Assembly (NCBI GenBank): GCA_016870515.1
Contig: VGBL01000007.1
Coordinates: forward strand, 1-64,000
DNA length: 64,000 nt
Reading direction: 5' to 3'
From: Actinomycetota bacterium
GTDB taxonomy: Bacteria; Actinomycetota; Actinomycetes; S36-B12
Shown here: piece by piece, positions 35,555 through 43,751 of the stretch
Numbering within the stretch: the first letter of the stretch is position 1
Layout: every line of letters starts with the position of its first letter
Position numbers and translations under genes: made by a program
Notes under the pieces: generated by a model
What the model saw: the letters and a program-made list of their open reading frames with translations, nothing else
Told to the model about the DNA's origin: nothing
Database searches by the model: none

Positions 35555-36982
35555 GTGACACCCGAGGAGTTCCGCGTGGCGGGCCATGAGCTCATCGACT
35601 GGATCGCCGACTACCGCGCTGGCGTAGCGAGTCGCCCGGTGCGCAGCGAGGTCACTCCCGGCTGGGTCGCCGACGCGCTCCGGGGCGCGCCCCCGGAGAT
35701 GCCCGAGCCGTTCCACGACGTGATGCGAGACCTTCGAGAGGTGGTCGTTCCCGGCGTCACCCAGACGCAGAGCCCCGGCTACTTCGCCTGGTTCCCGAGC
35801 AATGCATCGCTGGAGTCCGTGCTCGGCGACATGGCCGCCAGCGGGCTCGGCGCCCTCGGCATTACCTGGCAGTCCGCGCCGGCCCTGACGGAGATGGAGC
35901 AGGTGGTCACCGATTGGCTCCGAGAGCTCTGCGGCCTGTCCGATGTGTGGCACGGCGCGATCCACGACACGGCGTCTACCGCGTGCCTGGTCGCGCTGCT
36001 GGCCGCTCGTGAGCGAGCTACCGCATTATCGGAGGATCGCGGGGGACTGCAGGCGGAGCCCGCGCCTCTTACGGTCTACGCGTCCACGCAGGCGCACTCC
36101 TCGGTGTCCAAGGGCGTGCTGCTCGCGGGTTTCGGTCGTGACAACCTCCGGCTCGTGCCGGTCGATCCGGTCACCTATGCCATCGACATCGATGCCTTGC
36201 GCCGCATGCTGGCCGACGATGCTGCCGTCGGACGTCGGCCCGCTGCCGTCATTGCCTCACTGGGCACGACCGGCACCACCGCCTTCGATGACGTGACCGC
36301 GATCGTGGAGGCGGCACTGCCCTACGACGCATGGGTGCATGTCGATGCCGCCATGGCGGGGTCGGCCATGCTGCTACCCGAGCATCGCGATCTCTTCGCC
36401 GGCGTCGAGGGCGCTGACTCATTCGGCTGGAACCCGCACAAGTGGATGGGCACCATCCTCGACTGCTCGCTGCTGTATGTCCGCGACGTGGAGTTGCTCA
36501 TTCGGGTGTTCTCGACCAATCCGTCCTACCTACGAGCGGCCAGCGACGGCGAGGTCACGCAATACAAGGACTGGGGAATCCCCCTCGGCCGGCGCTTTCG
36601 TGCTATGAAGTTGTGGTTTCACCTTCGCCTGGCGGGGGCCGACGCCATTCGGCAGCGCCTTCGTCGCGACCTGGCCAATGCGCAGTGGCTGGCCGGTGCC
36701 GCTGACGCCGAAGCCGACTGGGAGGTGTGCGCGCCCGTGGCGTTGCAGACGGTGTGCCTTCGCCATCACCCCGCAGGCATGATTAATCGTGCGGCGCTGG
36801 ATGCTCATCAACAGGCTTGGGCGGAGCGCGTCAATGCCAGCGGCCGGGCCTTCGTCACCCCCGCGCAGGTGGAAGGGCACTGGTTGGTGCGCGTGTCCAT
36901 CGGTGCCGAGGCGACCCAACTCGACGATGTCGTTCACCTCTGGGACCTGTGTCGGGAGTCCGCGCGCGCAGTGAGCCCCTAG
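35555..36982 (+). CDS. PLP-dependent amino-acid decarboxylase, group II (aromatic type)
   Basis: The 475-residue fold-type I enzyme has the group II decarboxylase core: HPxF-like region as SPGYFAWFPSNASLESVLGD, STQAHSSVSKG with His181 stacking on PLP, VHVDAAMAGSAML with the PLP-nitrogen Asp, and the Schiff-base Lys296 in GWNPHKWMGT. It resembles tyrosine/DOPA/tryptophan decarboxylases more than glutamate or diaminobutyrate enzymes. It should make a biogenic amine; the exact substrate is unknown. GTG 35555 follows glnE by 18 bases, so it is probably in the glnA2-glnE transcript, which links amine formation to a GlnA2-type ligase. Confidence 0.88.
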   Translation: MTPEEFRVAGHELIDWIADYRAGVASRPVRSEVTPGWVADALRGAPPEMPEPFHDVMRDLREVVVPGVTQTQSPGYFAWFPSNASLESVLGDMAASGLGALGITWQSAPALTEMEQVVTDWLRELCGLSDVWHGAIHDTASTACLVALLAARERATALSEDRGGLQAEPAPLTVYASTQAHSSVSKGVLLAGFGRDNLRLVPVDPVTYAIDIDALRRMLADDAAVGRRPAAVIASLGTTGTTAFDDVTAIVEAALPYDAWVHVDAAMAGSAMLLPEHRDLFAGVEGADSFGWNPHKWMGTILDCSLLYVRDVELLIRVFSTNPSYLRAASDGEVTQYKDWGIPLGRRFRAMKLWFHLRLAGADAIRQRLRRDLANAQWLAGAADAEADWEVCAPVALQTVCLRHHPAGMINRAALDAHQQAWAERVNASGRAFVTPAQVEGHWLVRVSIGAEATQLDDVVHLWDLCRESARAVSP

Positions 36983-36991
36983 AGTGAGCGC

Positions 36992-37306
36992 GTGACGGTT
37001 GTCTGGGAGATCATCGGCTGGGCCGCGGCAGTGCTTCTCGTGGGCGCATATGCCCTCGTGGCGACGCGTCGCCTAGACGCTCGCAGCGCGACCTACCACA
37101 TTCTCAACGTCGTCGGTGCCGCCGGACTCGTCGCCTACTCCATCTACAAGATGGCGTGGCCACAGCTCGGCCTCAACCTCTTCTGGGGGGCCGTGGGCGT
37201 CGTGGGAATCATCATTGGTCTGCGCGCCGCGGGCAGCACTAGCGATCGTCGTCGGTCTTGCGCAAGCGCTGCTTCGTTCGACGAAGAAGGCGTCCGGGAA
37301 GGCTGA
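36992..37306 (+). CDS. CBU_0592-like small membrane protein
   Basis: The 104-residue protein has three hydrophobic helices and the pattern of Pfam CBU_0592: IIGWAAAVLLVGAYALV, YHILNVVGAAGLVAYSIYK, AWPQLGLNLFWGAVGVVGII. Its function is not known. It starts 9 bases after the decarboxylase and probably ends the operon. The last 23 residues (after GLRAAG) are polar and overlap the 3' end of the sulfotransferase-like gene on the other strand by 68 bases, so this tail may be a recent extension. Confidence 0.85.
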   Translation: MTVVWEIIGWAAAVLLVGAYALVATRRLDARSATYHILNVVGAAGLVAYSIYKMAWPQLGLNLFWGAVGVVGIIIGLRAAGSTSDRRRSCASAASFDEEGVREG

Positions 37307-38417
37307 CAGCAGCCTCCCGTCTGTTGCGCCGCGCGATCGCCTGGGCTCGCTCCGTCATCGCGTGGATCGTCGCGTATGCGCCTGCGGCGGCGACCTGATC
37401 GGGATCCACGCGTCCGCGCGATGCGGCGGTGTCAGGCACGCTGAGGTCGGCGAGATCGCCGTCGACGGTGACTCCGGTCGAGCGGACATCATCGATGTCG
37501 ATGCGCGCCCACTCCTGGACCATGGGAAGGAACTTGGTCGGTAGGAGGAGCGTTCGGCCTCGGTCCGGCCGGTCGAGGAACCCGCTCGCGAGCAGCTGCT
37601 GCTGGAGTTCATTGGTGGTCTTGCGGTTCCATCCTTGCCGCTTGGCCTCGACGTTCATGGCGTGCAGCAGCATCGCCTCGGCCTCGGCGGATCCGATGTT
37701 GGCCACGAAGGCCTTCAGCCTGGGTGCCTCGGCGGGTAGTGCGGGCACTGCCACAGCTTCGCGGAAGCGCTCCCACAGCAGGTTGGACGGCGCACCCGCG
37801 GGCGGGAGGGTGGCGACTCGCACGTGGTCGGCCCCCACGAGCGCCTGCCAGCGACGTACGAGCGCACCGTAGGCGTAGGAGCGCCAGAACGTCTGGTTGC
37901 GCTCGGTGTCCCAGGTCTCCTGCATCTGGGTCGGGGGCAAGGTGCCGCGCTGCTCGGCACGCCGGCGGATGTAGGAGCGGTAGGGCTCCGTGTGGGTATT
38001 GCGCACGTGCTGCTGCCACGAAGAGGGGAGGATACGACCGAGGTCACGCATGGTGATGACGACATGGACCTCGCTGGCATCGAGGAGATCGAGCATGCGC
38101 TGGGCCGCGGGTGGGCGCAGGCCGCCGATCATCTCGGCCGAGAGGATGACGTCTCCGTCGAATTCGCGAACTTGGTCTTCTAGGCCCTGCCAGTCGGAGC
38201 CGTCGCGTCCGGTCCAGCGATTGGATTCGCGGGTCTCTTCGTTGTGCGTCAGGTCGGTGACCGCGCCGACGTGGTTGTAGTCGTCCTCGTCGCGGTAGCG
38301 GGTGGGGTATAGCACGCCCTGCGGCTGGAGCTCGGGGGCCAACTGCTGCAGGACGCGCTGCAGGAAGGTGGTGCCGGTCTTGCGGGGGCCGATGTGCAGG
38401 ACAAGACGGCGAGCCAC
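37239..38417 (-). CDS. Sulfotransferase-fold protein (P-loop, PAPS-type)
   Basis: From GTG 38417 the 392-residue protein starts ARRLVLHIGPRKTGTTFLQR, the 5'-phosphosulfate-binding loop of sulfotransferases (KTGTTFLQ). Later VHVVITMRDLGRILPSSWQ matches the 3'-phosphate loop (R then S), and YGALVRRWQALVGADHVRV the following helix and strand. It probably sulfates a cell-surface sugar or lipid, or is a related cell-envelope protein; the acceptor is unknown. It is convergent with, and overlaps, the CBU_0592 gene. A longer reading upstream crosses an MFS remnant and is rejected. Confidence 0.78.
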   Translation of the reverse strand: MARRLVLHIGPRKTGTTFLQRVLQQLAPELQPQGVLYPTRYRDEDDYNHVGAVTDLTHNEETRESNRWTGRDGSDWQGLEDQVREFDGDVILSAEMIGGLRPPAAQRMLDLLDASEVHVVITMRDLGRILPSSWQQHVRNTHTEPYRSYIRRRAEQRGTLPPTQMQETWDTERNQTFWRSYAYGALVRRWQALVGADHVRVATLPPAGAPSNLLWERFREAVAVPALPAEAPRLKAFVANIGSAEAEAMLLHAMNVEAKRQGWNRKTTNELQQQLLASGFLDRPDRGRTLLLPTKFLPMVQEWARIDIDDVRSTGVTVDGDLADLSVPDTAASRGRVDPDQVAAAGAYATIHAMTERAQAIARRNRREAAVSLPGRLLRRTKQRLRKTDDDR

Positions 38418-38427
38418 GGCGATGACC

Positions 38428-38703
38428 CTATCGGGGAGCGGTGTCTGGGGACTGGTCTGCCTGCGCGTATTCCTCGAGCGTCTTGGCCTGCTGCTCCTTG
38501 CGGGGGTAGGAGAAGGTGACGAGCAGCAGACCGCCGACCACGGCCAGGAGCCCGAAGGAATAGGCCAGGTTGGAGCCCTCCGTGAAGGCGGTCTTTGCTG
38601 CCGCCATGAGCAGGGTGGGTCCATCGCCGGGCAGGGTCGTCGCGACCTGCTGGGCCCCGGTGAAGGACTGAGACATCAACGTGATGGCGGAGGCCCTGGT
38701 CAC
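38428..38703 (-). pseudogene. C-terminal remnant of a DHA2-type MFS transporter
   Basis: The 91-residue reading has TLLMAAAKTAFTEGSNLAYS then the helix FGLLAVVGGLLLVTFSYP and a charged tail ending in TAPR. This is the last loop, last helix and tail of DHA2 exporters (compare AAYDAFLTSSHVTYLTSMVL in the intact gene at 27.8-29.5 kb). Thirteen other helices are missing and the DNA upstream is the glnA1 terminator. GTG 38703 could initiate, but a single helix with a tail is unlikely to function. It ends 10 bases before the sulfotransferase-like start. Confidence 0.65.
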
Positions 38704-38723
38704 GGGGAAGCTGTCGTAGACGT

Positions 38724-38761
38724 GACGAGGGGGTGGCCGTCAAGACGGCCACCCCCTCGTC
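38724..38761 (-). terminator. Long perfect hairpin after glnA1
   Basis: GACGAGGGGGTGGCCGTC is followed after two bases (aa) by its exact complement, giving up to 18 bp (17 with a realistic 4-base loop). It lies 38 bases after the glnA1 stop and should end the glnA1 transcript. The perfect palindrome could also form a DNA cruciform. It marks the boundary to the decayed MFS fragment. Confidence 0.85.
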
Positions 38762-38798
38762 CTCCCTTGCGTGCGAGGCGATGCGACGCCAGGAGAGA

Positions 38799-40220
38799 TC
38801 AGATGTCGTAGTAGAGCTCGAACTCGTGCGGATGCGGGCGCAGGCGGATCGGGTCCACCTCGTTCGTCCGTTTGAAATCGATCCACGTCTCGATGAGATC
38901 GGCCGGGAAGACCCCACCCACCTGCAGGTAGTCGTTGTCGGCCTCAAGGGCGTCGAGGACTTCGGGCAGCGACCCGGGCACCTGAGTGATCTCTGCGAGT
39001 TCGTCGGGCGGGAGCTCGTAGAGGTCCTTGTCGACGGGGGCCGGCGGCTCGATCTTGTTCTTGATGCCGTCGAGGCCGGCGAGGAGCATCGCCGCGAAGG
39101 CGAGGTAGGGGTTGCACGAGGGGTCCGGCACCCGGAACTCGATGCGCTTGGCCTTCGGGCTGGTGCCCGTCACCGGGATGCGGATGCACGCCGATCGGTT
39201 GCGCGCGGAGTAGACGAGGTTGACCGGAGCCTCGAAGCCCGGCACCAGGCGGTGGTAGGAGTTCACCGTCGGGTTGGTCAGCGCCAGCAGCGACGGCGCG
39301 TGTGCGAGCAGGCCGCCGATGTACCACCGGGCCATGTCCGACAGGCCACCGTATCCGCGCTCGTCGTAGAAGAGCGGCTCCCCGTTCTTCCACAGCGACT
39401 GGTGGCAGTGCATGCCCGAGCCGTTGTCGCCGAAGAGCGGCTTGGGCATGAAGGTGACGGACTTGCCATTGGCCCACGCGACGTTCTTGATGACGTACTT
39501 GAACATCATCACCTCGTCGGCCGCGCGCTGGAGGGAGTTGAAGCGGTAGTTGATCTCCGCCTGGCCGCCGGTGCCGACCTCGTGGTGGGCGCGCTCGACA
39601 TTGAGGCCCACCTGCTGCAGGGCCTGCACCATCTCGTCGCGCAGATCGGCGAAGTGATCGACCGGGGGCACGGGGAAGTAGCCGCCCTTGTAACGGGTCT
39701 TGTAGCCGAGGTTGCCGCCATCCTCTTCGCGACCGGAGTTCCAGGCACCCTCGACGGAGTCGAGGTAGTAGTAGCCGGCGTTCTGGCGCGTTTCGAAGCG
39801 CACGTCGTCGAAGATGTAGAACTCCGCCTCGGGGCCGAAGTAGACCGTGTCGGCGATGCCTGTCGACGTGAGGTAAGCCTCGGCCTTGGCGGCGATACCG
39901 CGCGGGTCACGGCTGTAGGGCTCGTCGGTGAAGGGGTCGAGGATCGAGTGGCTCACAATGAGTGTCTTGGCCGCTCGGAAGGGGTCGATAAAGGCGGTCG
40001 TGGGGTCGGGCATGAGCTTCATGTCGGATTCGTGAATCGCCTGGAAGCCGCGGATCGAGGATCCGTCGAACATCAGGCCCTCGCTGAAAGCCGAGCCAAA
40101 GGACTGCGCGGGGACCGTGAAGTGCTGCATGACACCGGGGAGGTCGATGAAGCGGACGTCGACGAACTCCACTCCCTCGTCCTTGATGAACTTCAGCACC
40201 TCGTCGGCATTGCTAAACAT
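38799..40220 (-). CDS. glnA1: Glutamine synthetase, type I-beta
   Basis: GlnA1 is the main ammonium-assimilating glutamine synthetase. The 473-residue protein has [17 protein letters not shown], the metal ligands [11 protein letters not shown] and [25 protein letters not shown], the latch [30 protein letters not shown], and the adenylylation site [10 protein letters not shown] with Tyr401. It is the target of GlnE at 32.6-35.5 kb. An AGGAGG site (40225-40230) sits before ATG 40220. The 184-base gap to the divergent RDD gene would hold nitrogen control; I could not identify a GlnR box by eye. Termination is at 38724-38761. Confidence 0.97.
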   Translation of the reverse strand: MFSNADEVLKFIKDEGVEFVDVRFIDLPGVMQHFTVPAQSFGSAFSEGLMFDGSSIRGFQAIHESDMKLMPDPTTAFIDPFRAAKTLIVSHSILDPFTDEPYSRDPRGIAAKAEAYLTSTGIADTVYFGPEAEFYIFDDVRFETRQNAGYYYLDSVEGAWNSGREEDGGNLGYKTRYKGGYFPVPPVDHFADLRDEMVQALQQVGLNVERAHHEVGTGGQAEINYRFNSLQRAADEVMMFKYVIKNVAWANGKSVTFMPKPLFGDNGSGMHCHQSLWKNGEPLFYDERGYGGLSDMARWYIGGLLAHAPSLLALTNPTVNSYHRLVPGFEAPVNLVYSARNRSACIRIPVTGTSPKAKRIEFRVPDPSCNPYLAFAAMLLAGLDGIKNKIEPPAPVDKDLYELPPDELAEITQVPGSLPEVLDALEADNDYLQVGGVFPADLIETWIDFKRTNEVDPIRLRPHPHEFELYYDI

Positions 40221-40404
40221 GGCACCTCCTGCGCGGGGATCGCCCGCGTCTCATTCGCCTCTCGGCCCCTCGGGCCCTTGGGCGGCTCTTGCCGCTAAGG
40301 AGAACGTAGGTGGCGGCGATTTCCCGGGGGTGTACCTCGTGTTTCGCGTGTGTTACGGCTCACGGGCGATCCGACCTGCGGGCCATCCGCCCGACCTCTA
40401 GCGT

Positions 40405-40833
40405 GTGGCTGTGCCACTTGAACCACTTCCGCCCGACAGCCCCCTCGCCGGCGCCCAGCCGTCGGGCCTGGGCCATCGCGCGGGGGCGATCGCGATCGAC
40501 TGGCTGGCGGCCCTGATCCTCGCGCGGTTGTTCCTGTCGGAGGCGGCCTACGGGTCGGGTACCTCGGCCCTGGCCACGCTCGCCATCTTCTTCGTGGAGG
40601 TCGTGCTGCTGACCTGGCTCACGGCCTCGTCGTTCGGGCAACGGATGGTCGGCATTGCCGTGGTCGGCATCGACGGCCAGCGGCTGGGGCTGTGGCGCGT
40701 GGTCATTCGCACGCTCATGATCTGCCTGGTGATTCCGGCCCTCGTCTACGACTCGCGGGGCCGGGGACTACAGGACATCGTGGCGCGCTCGGTCGTGGTC
40801 ATGCGCCGCACGGTGCCTGGACTGGCGCGCTAG
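40405..40833 (+). CDS. RDD-family membrane protein
   Basis: The 142-residue protein has the RDD start HRAGAIAIDWLAAL (R, D), then two or three membrane helices, SSFGQRMVGIAVVGIDGQRL and a final DSRGRGLQDIVARSVVV. RDD proteins are small membrane proteins, some linked to sodium/proton exchange; the role here is unknown. GTG 40405 is used, though GTG 40411 is equally possible. As in mycobacteria, it lies between glnA1 and DUF4191. It overlaps DUF4191 by 4 bases, stop to stop. Confidence 0.88.
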   Translation: MAVPLEPLPPDSPLAGAQPSGLGHRAGAIAIDWLAALILARLFLSEAAYGSGTSALATLAIFFVEVVLLTWLTASSFGQRMVGIAVVGIDGQRLGLWRVVIRTLMICLVIPALVYDSRGRGLQDIVARSVVVMRRTVPGLAR

Positions 40834-41546
40834 CCGCGCATTGACTTGGGGATCTTGCCGCCCTTGGGCAGTGGCCCCTTGGGGATCGGCACGGGTGCCT
40901 CGCGGGCGGTCAGCGCGTCGAGGCGGCGCCGGATGTCATTGACCTCTGCTGGCCGCAGCGCCCGCGGCAGGCGGGTGAGCTCCTTCTGGAGCTTGCCGAT
41001 GCGCACCTGGTTGGGCTCGATGCCCACCTGGATCTCGTAGATCGGCACCTCGGGCAGCCATCGCGCGGTCTTCTTGCGCTCATTGGCCAGCATGTGCTGG
41101 ACGCGTGTGGTCGGACCCTCCGCTACCAGCACGACGCCGCATCGACTCACGACACGGGAGACGATGTCGGAGTTGCGAGTGACCGCAACGGCAGGTGTCA
41201 CGCTCCAATTGCCGCGCATCTGCTGGATCACGGCAGGAGCCGCTCCCGGCTGGCCCTCGATGCGCGTGTAGGCGGCTTTCATGGCGCGACGGCTGAACCA
41301 GAACACCGCGGCCAGTAGGCCCAGCGGCACCGCGACCAGCACGCCCGTCAGCCAGTTGACCAGGAGACCGACCGGGATAGCGACGACGACGGTGACGACG
41401 AGGAAGATACCCAGCATCTCCAGGCCGACCCACCGATGGGCCTCCTGGGTCATCTTGTAGTTGTCGCGAATCGTCCCCAGTCGGGCGGTAAAGCCGGCGC
41501 CGCGCCTCTTCTTCTTGGGCTCGGTGCCGGGCGAACTTGTCGACAT
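40830..41546 (-). CDS. DUF4191 family membrane protein
   Basis: The 238-residue protein matches the actinobacterial DUF4191 family: basic N-terminus with GTIRDNYKMTQEAHRWVG, two close transmembrane helices (about 45-90), AYTRIEGQPGAAPAVIQQMR, then a cytoplasmic domain with SRCGVVLVAEGPTTRVQHML and a Pro/Lys-rich C-terminus. No enzyme motif is seen. It is the first gene of a likely minus-strand cluster with MOSC, lipA and lipB upstream (lipB-lipA-MOSC-DUF4191 in transcription order); the gap to MOSC is 20 bases. Confidence 0.9.
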   Translation of the reverse strand: MSTSSPGTEPKKKRRGAGFTARLGTIRDNYKMTQEAHRWVGLEMLGIFLVVTVVVAIPVGLLVNWLTGVLVAVPLGLLAAVFWFSRRAMKAAYTRIEGQPGAAPAVIQQMRGNWSVTPAVAVTRNSDIVSRVVSRCGVVLVAEGPTTRVQHMLANERKKTARWLPEVPIYEIQVGIEPNQVRIGKLQKELTRLPRALRPAEVNDIRRRLDALTAREAPVPIPKGPLPKGGKIPKSMRG

Positions 41547-41566
41547 GCCCCGACTCTAGTCGCGGG

Positions 41567-42103
41567 CTACATCCCCGTCGGCAGCACCACGGTCACCGGG
41601 CTGCCCGGCCGGATGGTGCCCGGGTGCTCGACCCATCCGGTGACACCGCGCAGGCCCATGGCCGCCTTGGGGAAGGCCTCGGGGCGCGTGCCGTAGCGGC
41701 CTTCGACGAGACCCCCTGCGATCGTGCAGGGGAGGTTTTCGCCGCCCACGAGGATCACGGTGCCGCCCTCGAAGACGAGCCGGCTCAGTGCGGGTAGTTG
41801 CGTGAGGTTGTCGATGCCCTCGGTGCAGATATTGTCTGCGATGGTGCCGGGTAAGAGCTCGGGCAGGGCGAGCGCAACAGCGATCTCCGCGAGCTCGCCC
41901 GCGTCGACGATGGACAGCTGCCGATGGTTGCGAATCTCGGTGCCGCGGGAGAAGACCTCCTTCTGACGTACGTCGGACCGCATCGTGAGGCCGTGGTGTC
42001 GATCGCCGACCGGGCCGCCCCAGTCGAGCACGAGTTCGTCGACGCGCGTGGGCGCATCCTGGCCGGGTGGCCACACGTGCACGGATACGACGCGGGCGCT
42101 CAT
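41567..42103 (-). CDS. MOSC-domain protein
   Basis: From ATG 42103 (ATGA overlap with the lipA stop) the 178-residue protein is a MOSC domain like those of the YiiM and molybdenum cofactor sulfurase C-terminal group: [47 protein letters not shown], and [10 protein letters not shown] with the conserved Cys that binds the cofactor sulfur in active members, followed by [17 protein letters not shown]. It may use or transfer sulfur; being coupled to lipoyl synthase, another sulfur-insertion enzyme, is suggestive but not evidence of a shared role. Confidence 0.88.
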   Translation of the reverse strand: MSARVVSVHVWPPGQDAPTRVDELVLDWGGPVGDRHHGLTMRSDVRQKEVFSRGTEIRNHRQLSIVDAGELAEIAVALALPELLPGTIADNICTEGIDNLTQLPALSRLVFEGGTVILVGGENLPCTIAGGLVEGRYGTRPEAFPKAAMGLRGVTGWVEHPGTIRPGSPVTVVLPTGM

Positions 42104-43026
42104 GGCGTGCTTCGCGTCTGTCGTGCGGCGACGGCGTCGGCGTATAGGCGGCCCGCGCGATAACTGGAGCGCACGAGCGGTCCGCTCATCACGCCGACGA
42201 AGCCGATGGCGCGCGCGCGGTCGGCCCACGCGATGAAGTCGTCGGGAGGGACCCAGCGCTCCACGGGGTGGTGCCGAGGAGTGGGCCGGAGGTATTGCGT
42301 GATGGTGATTAGGTCGCAACCGGCGGAGCGCAGGTCGATGAGGGCCGCGTCGATCTCGTCGTCGGTCTCGCCCAGGCCCAGGATCAGGTTGCTCTTGGTC
42401 ACCAGTCCGGCGTCTCGCGCCTGCGTGATCACTGCGAGTGACCGCTCATAGCGGAATGCCGGCCGGACGCGCTTGAAGATGCGCGGTACCGTCTCGAGGT
42501 TGTGGGCCAGCACGCTCGGCTCGGCCGCGAAGACCTGGGCAAGCAGGGTCGGCTGGCCGCTGAAGTCGGGGATGAGCACCTCGATGCCGCAGTCGGGATG
42601 CAGGGTGCGGATCTGGCGCACGGTCTCGGCGTAGAGCCACGCACCCTCGTCGTCGAGGTCGTCGCGGGCAACCCCGGTGACCGTGGCGTAGCGCAGACCC
42701 ATCGAGCGCACCGACTCGCCGACTCGGCGCGGCTCGTCTAGGTCGAGCGGTGCGGGCTTGCCCGTGTCGATCTGGCAGAAGTCGCAGCGCCGAGTGCACT
42801 GCTCGCCGCCGATGAGGAACGTCGCCTCGCGGTCCTCCCAGCACTCGTAGATGTTGGGGCAGCCGGCCTCCTGGCACACGGTGTGCAGCCCCTCGCGATC
42901 GACCAGGGCGCGGATGGCGGTGTACTCGGGGCCGGTGCGCAGGCGTGTCTTGATCCACTCGGGCTTGCGCTCTATGGGGGTCTCGGCGTTGCGCACCTCC
43001 AGGCGCAGCAGTTTGCGCTCGGTCAC
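42100..43026 (-). CDS. lipA: Lipoyl synthase
   Basis: LipA is a radical SAM enzyme that inserts two sulfurs into octanoyl-lysine on lipoyl domains. The 308-residue protein has the auxiliary cluster Cys51, Cys56, Cys62 ([12 protein letters not shown]), the radical SAM cluster Cys77, Cys81, Cys84 (CTRRCDFC), and the C-terminal [11 protein letters not shown] whose Arg-Ser-Ser gives the serine ligand. Its substrate domains are the two lipoyl domains of sucB at 50-52 kb. It overlaps lipB and the MOSC gene by four bases each. Confidence 0.96.
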   Translation of the reverse strand: MTERKLLRLEVRNAETPIERKPEWIKTRLRTGPEYTAIRALVDREGLHTVCQEAGCPNIYECWEDREATFLIGGEQCTRRCDFCQIDTGKPAPLDLDEPRRVGESVRSMGLRYATVTGVARDDLDDEGAWLYAETVRQIRTLHPDCGIEVLIPDFSGQPTLLAQVFAAEPSVLAHNLETVPRIFKRVRPAFRYERSLAVITQARDAGLVTKSNLILGLGETDDEIDAALIDLRSAGCDLITITQYLRPTPRHHPVERWVPPDDFIAWADRARAIGFVGVMSGPLVRSSYRAGRLYADAVAARQTRSTP

Positions 43027-43667
43027 GTGGTCGACCCTACGCCGGAGAGCGCCTCGACCGCATGGGCCTGCACGATGGGCAGCATCTCGGCCACGGTGAC
43101 ATCGCGCCCGAGCTCTCTCGTCAGGCTCGTGACCTCGGCGTCACGGATGCCGCACGGCACGATGCGGTCGAAGGCGGCCAGGTCGCAGTCGCAGTTGAGG
43201 GCGAATCCGTGGAGGGTGACGCCGCGCGAGACGCGAACGCCGATCGCGGCCACCTTGCGATCGGGTCCGCAAGAGTCCGCGGGCACCCACACCCCGCTGC
43301 GCCCGTCGACGCGCACGGTCTCGACCCCCACGTCACTGCAGGTCGCCATGAGGGCGCCTTCAAGTCGGCGCACGTGGGCCACTACGTCGAGGGGCATCGG
43401 CAGCCGCACGATCGGGTAGCCGACGAGTTGGCCCGGGCCGTGCCAGGTGATGCGTCCGCCGCGGTCGACGTCGACGACGGGAGTGCCATCCACCGGACGG
43501 TCGAGTAACTCGGTGCGACGACCCGCGGTGTAGACTGAGGCGTGCTCGAGCAGCAGGAGTGTGTCGGGCTGCTCGCCGGCCACGACGTTGTCGTGGACCT
43601 GTCGCTGAAGGTCCCAGGCCACCGCATAGTCGATCGGTGCAGGACCCAGCCTCCGGACATTGAGCAC
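43023..43667 (-). CDS. lipB: Octanoyl-[ACP]:protein octanoyltransferase
   Basis: LipB moves octanoyl from ACP to the lipoyl-domain lysine before LipA acts. The 214-residue protein has [20 protein letters not shown], Lys138 in [13 protein letters not shown] and Cys172 in [14 protein letters not shown], the catalytic dyad. It links the fab operon (octanoyl-ACP) with the E2 enzyme. ATG 43667 is followed by ATGA overlap with lipA at the other end. It is divergent from the mmpL gene by 84 bases. Confidence 0.95.
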   Translation of the reverse strand: MLNVRRLGPAPIDYAVAWDLQRQVHDNVVAGEQPDTLLLLEHASVYTAGRRTELLDRPVDGTPVVDVDRGGRITWHGPGQLVGYPIVRLPMPLDVVAHVRRLEGALMATCSDVGVETVRVDGRSGVWVPADSCGPDRKVAAIGVRVSRGVTLHGFALNCDCDLAAFDRIVPCGIRDAEVTSLTRELGRDVTVAEMLPIVQAHAVEALSGVGSTT

Positions 43668-43751
43668 GTCATTAGCGTAACCGCTCGCTCACCGACCCTG
43701 CTCTGTTAGCGTCAGGGCCTTATCGCTCGCTGCTGTGTGAGGGGATGAGCA

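Noticed and set aside
38733..40298. A 521-codon open frame opposite glnA1
   Set aside because: High-GC genes leave long open frames on the other strand; its composition (His, Asp, Val, Arg) is a shadow of glnA1, which is certain.
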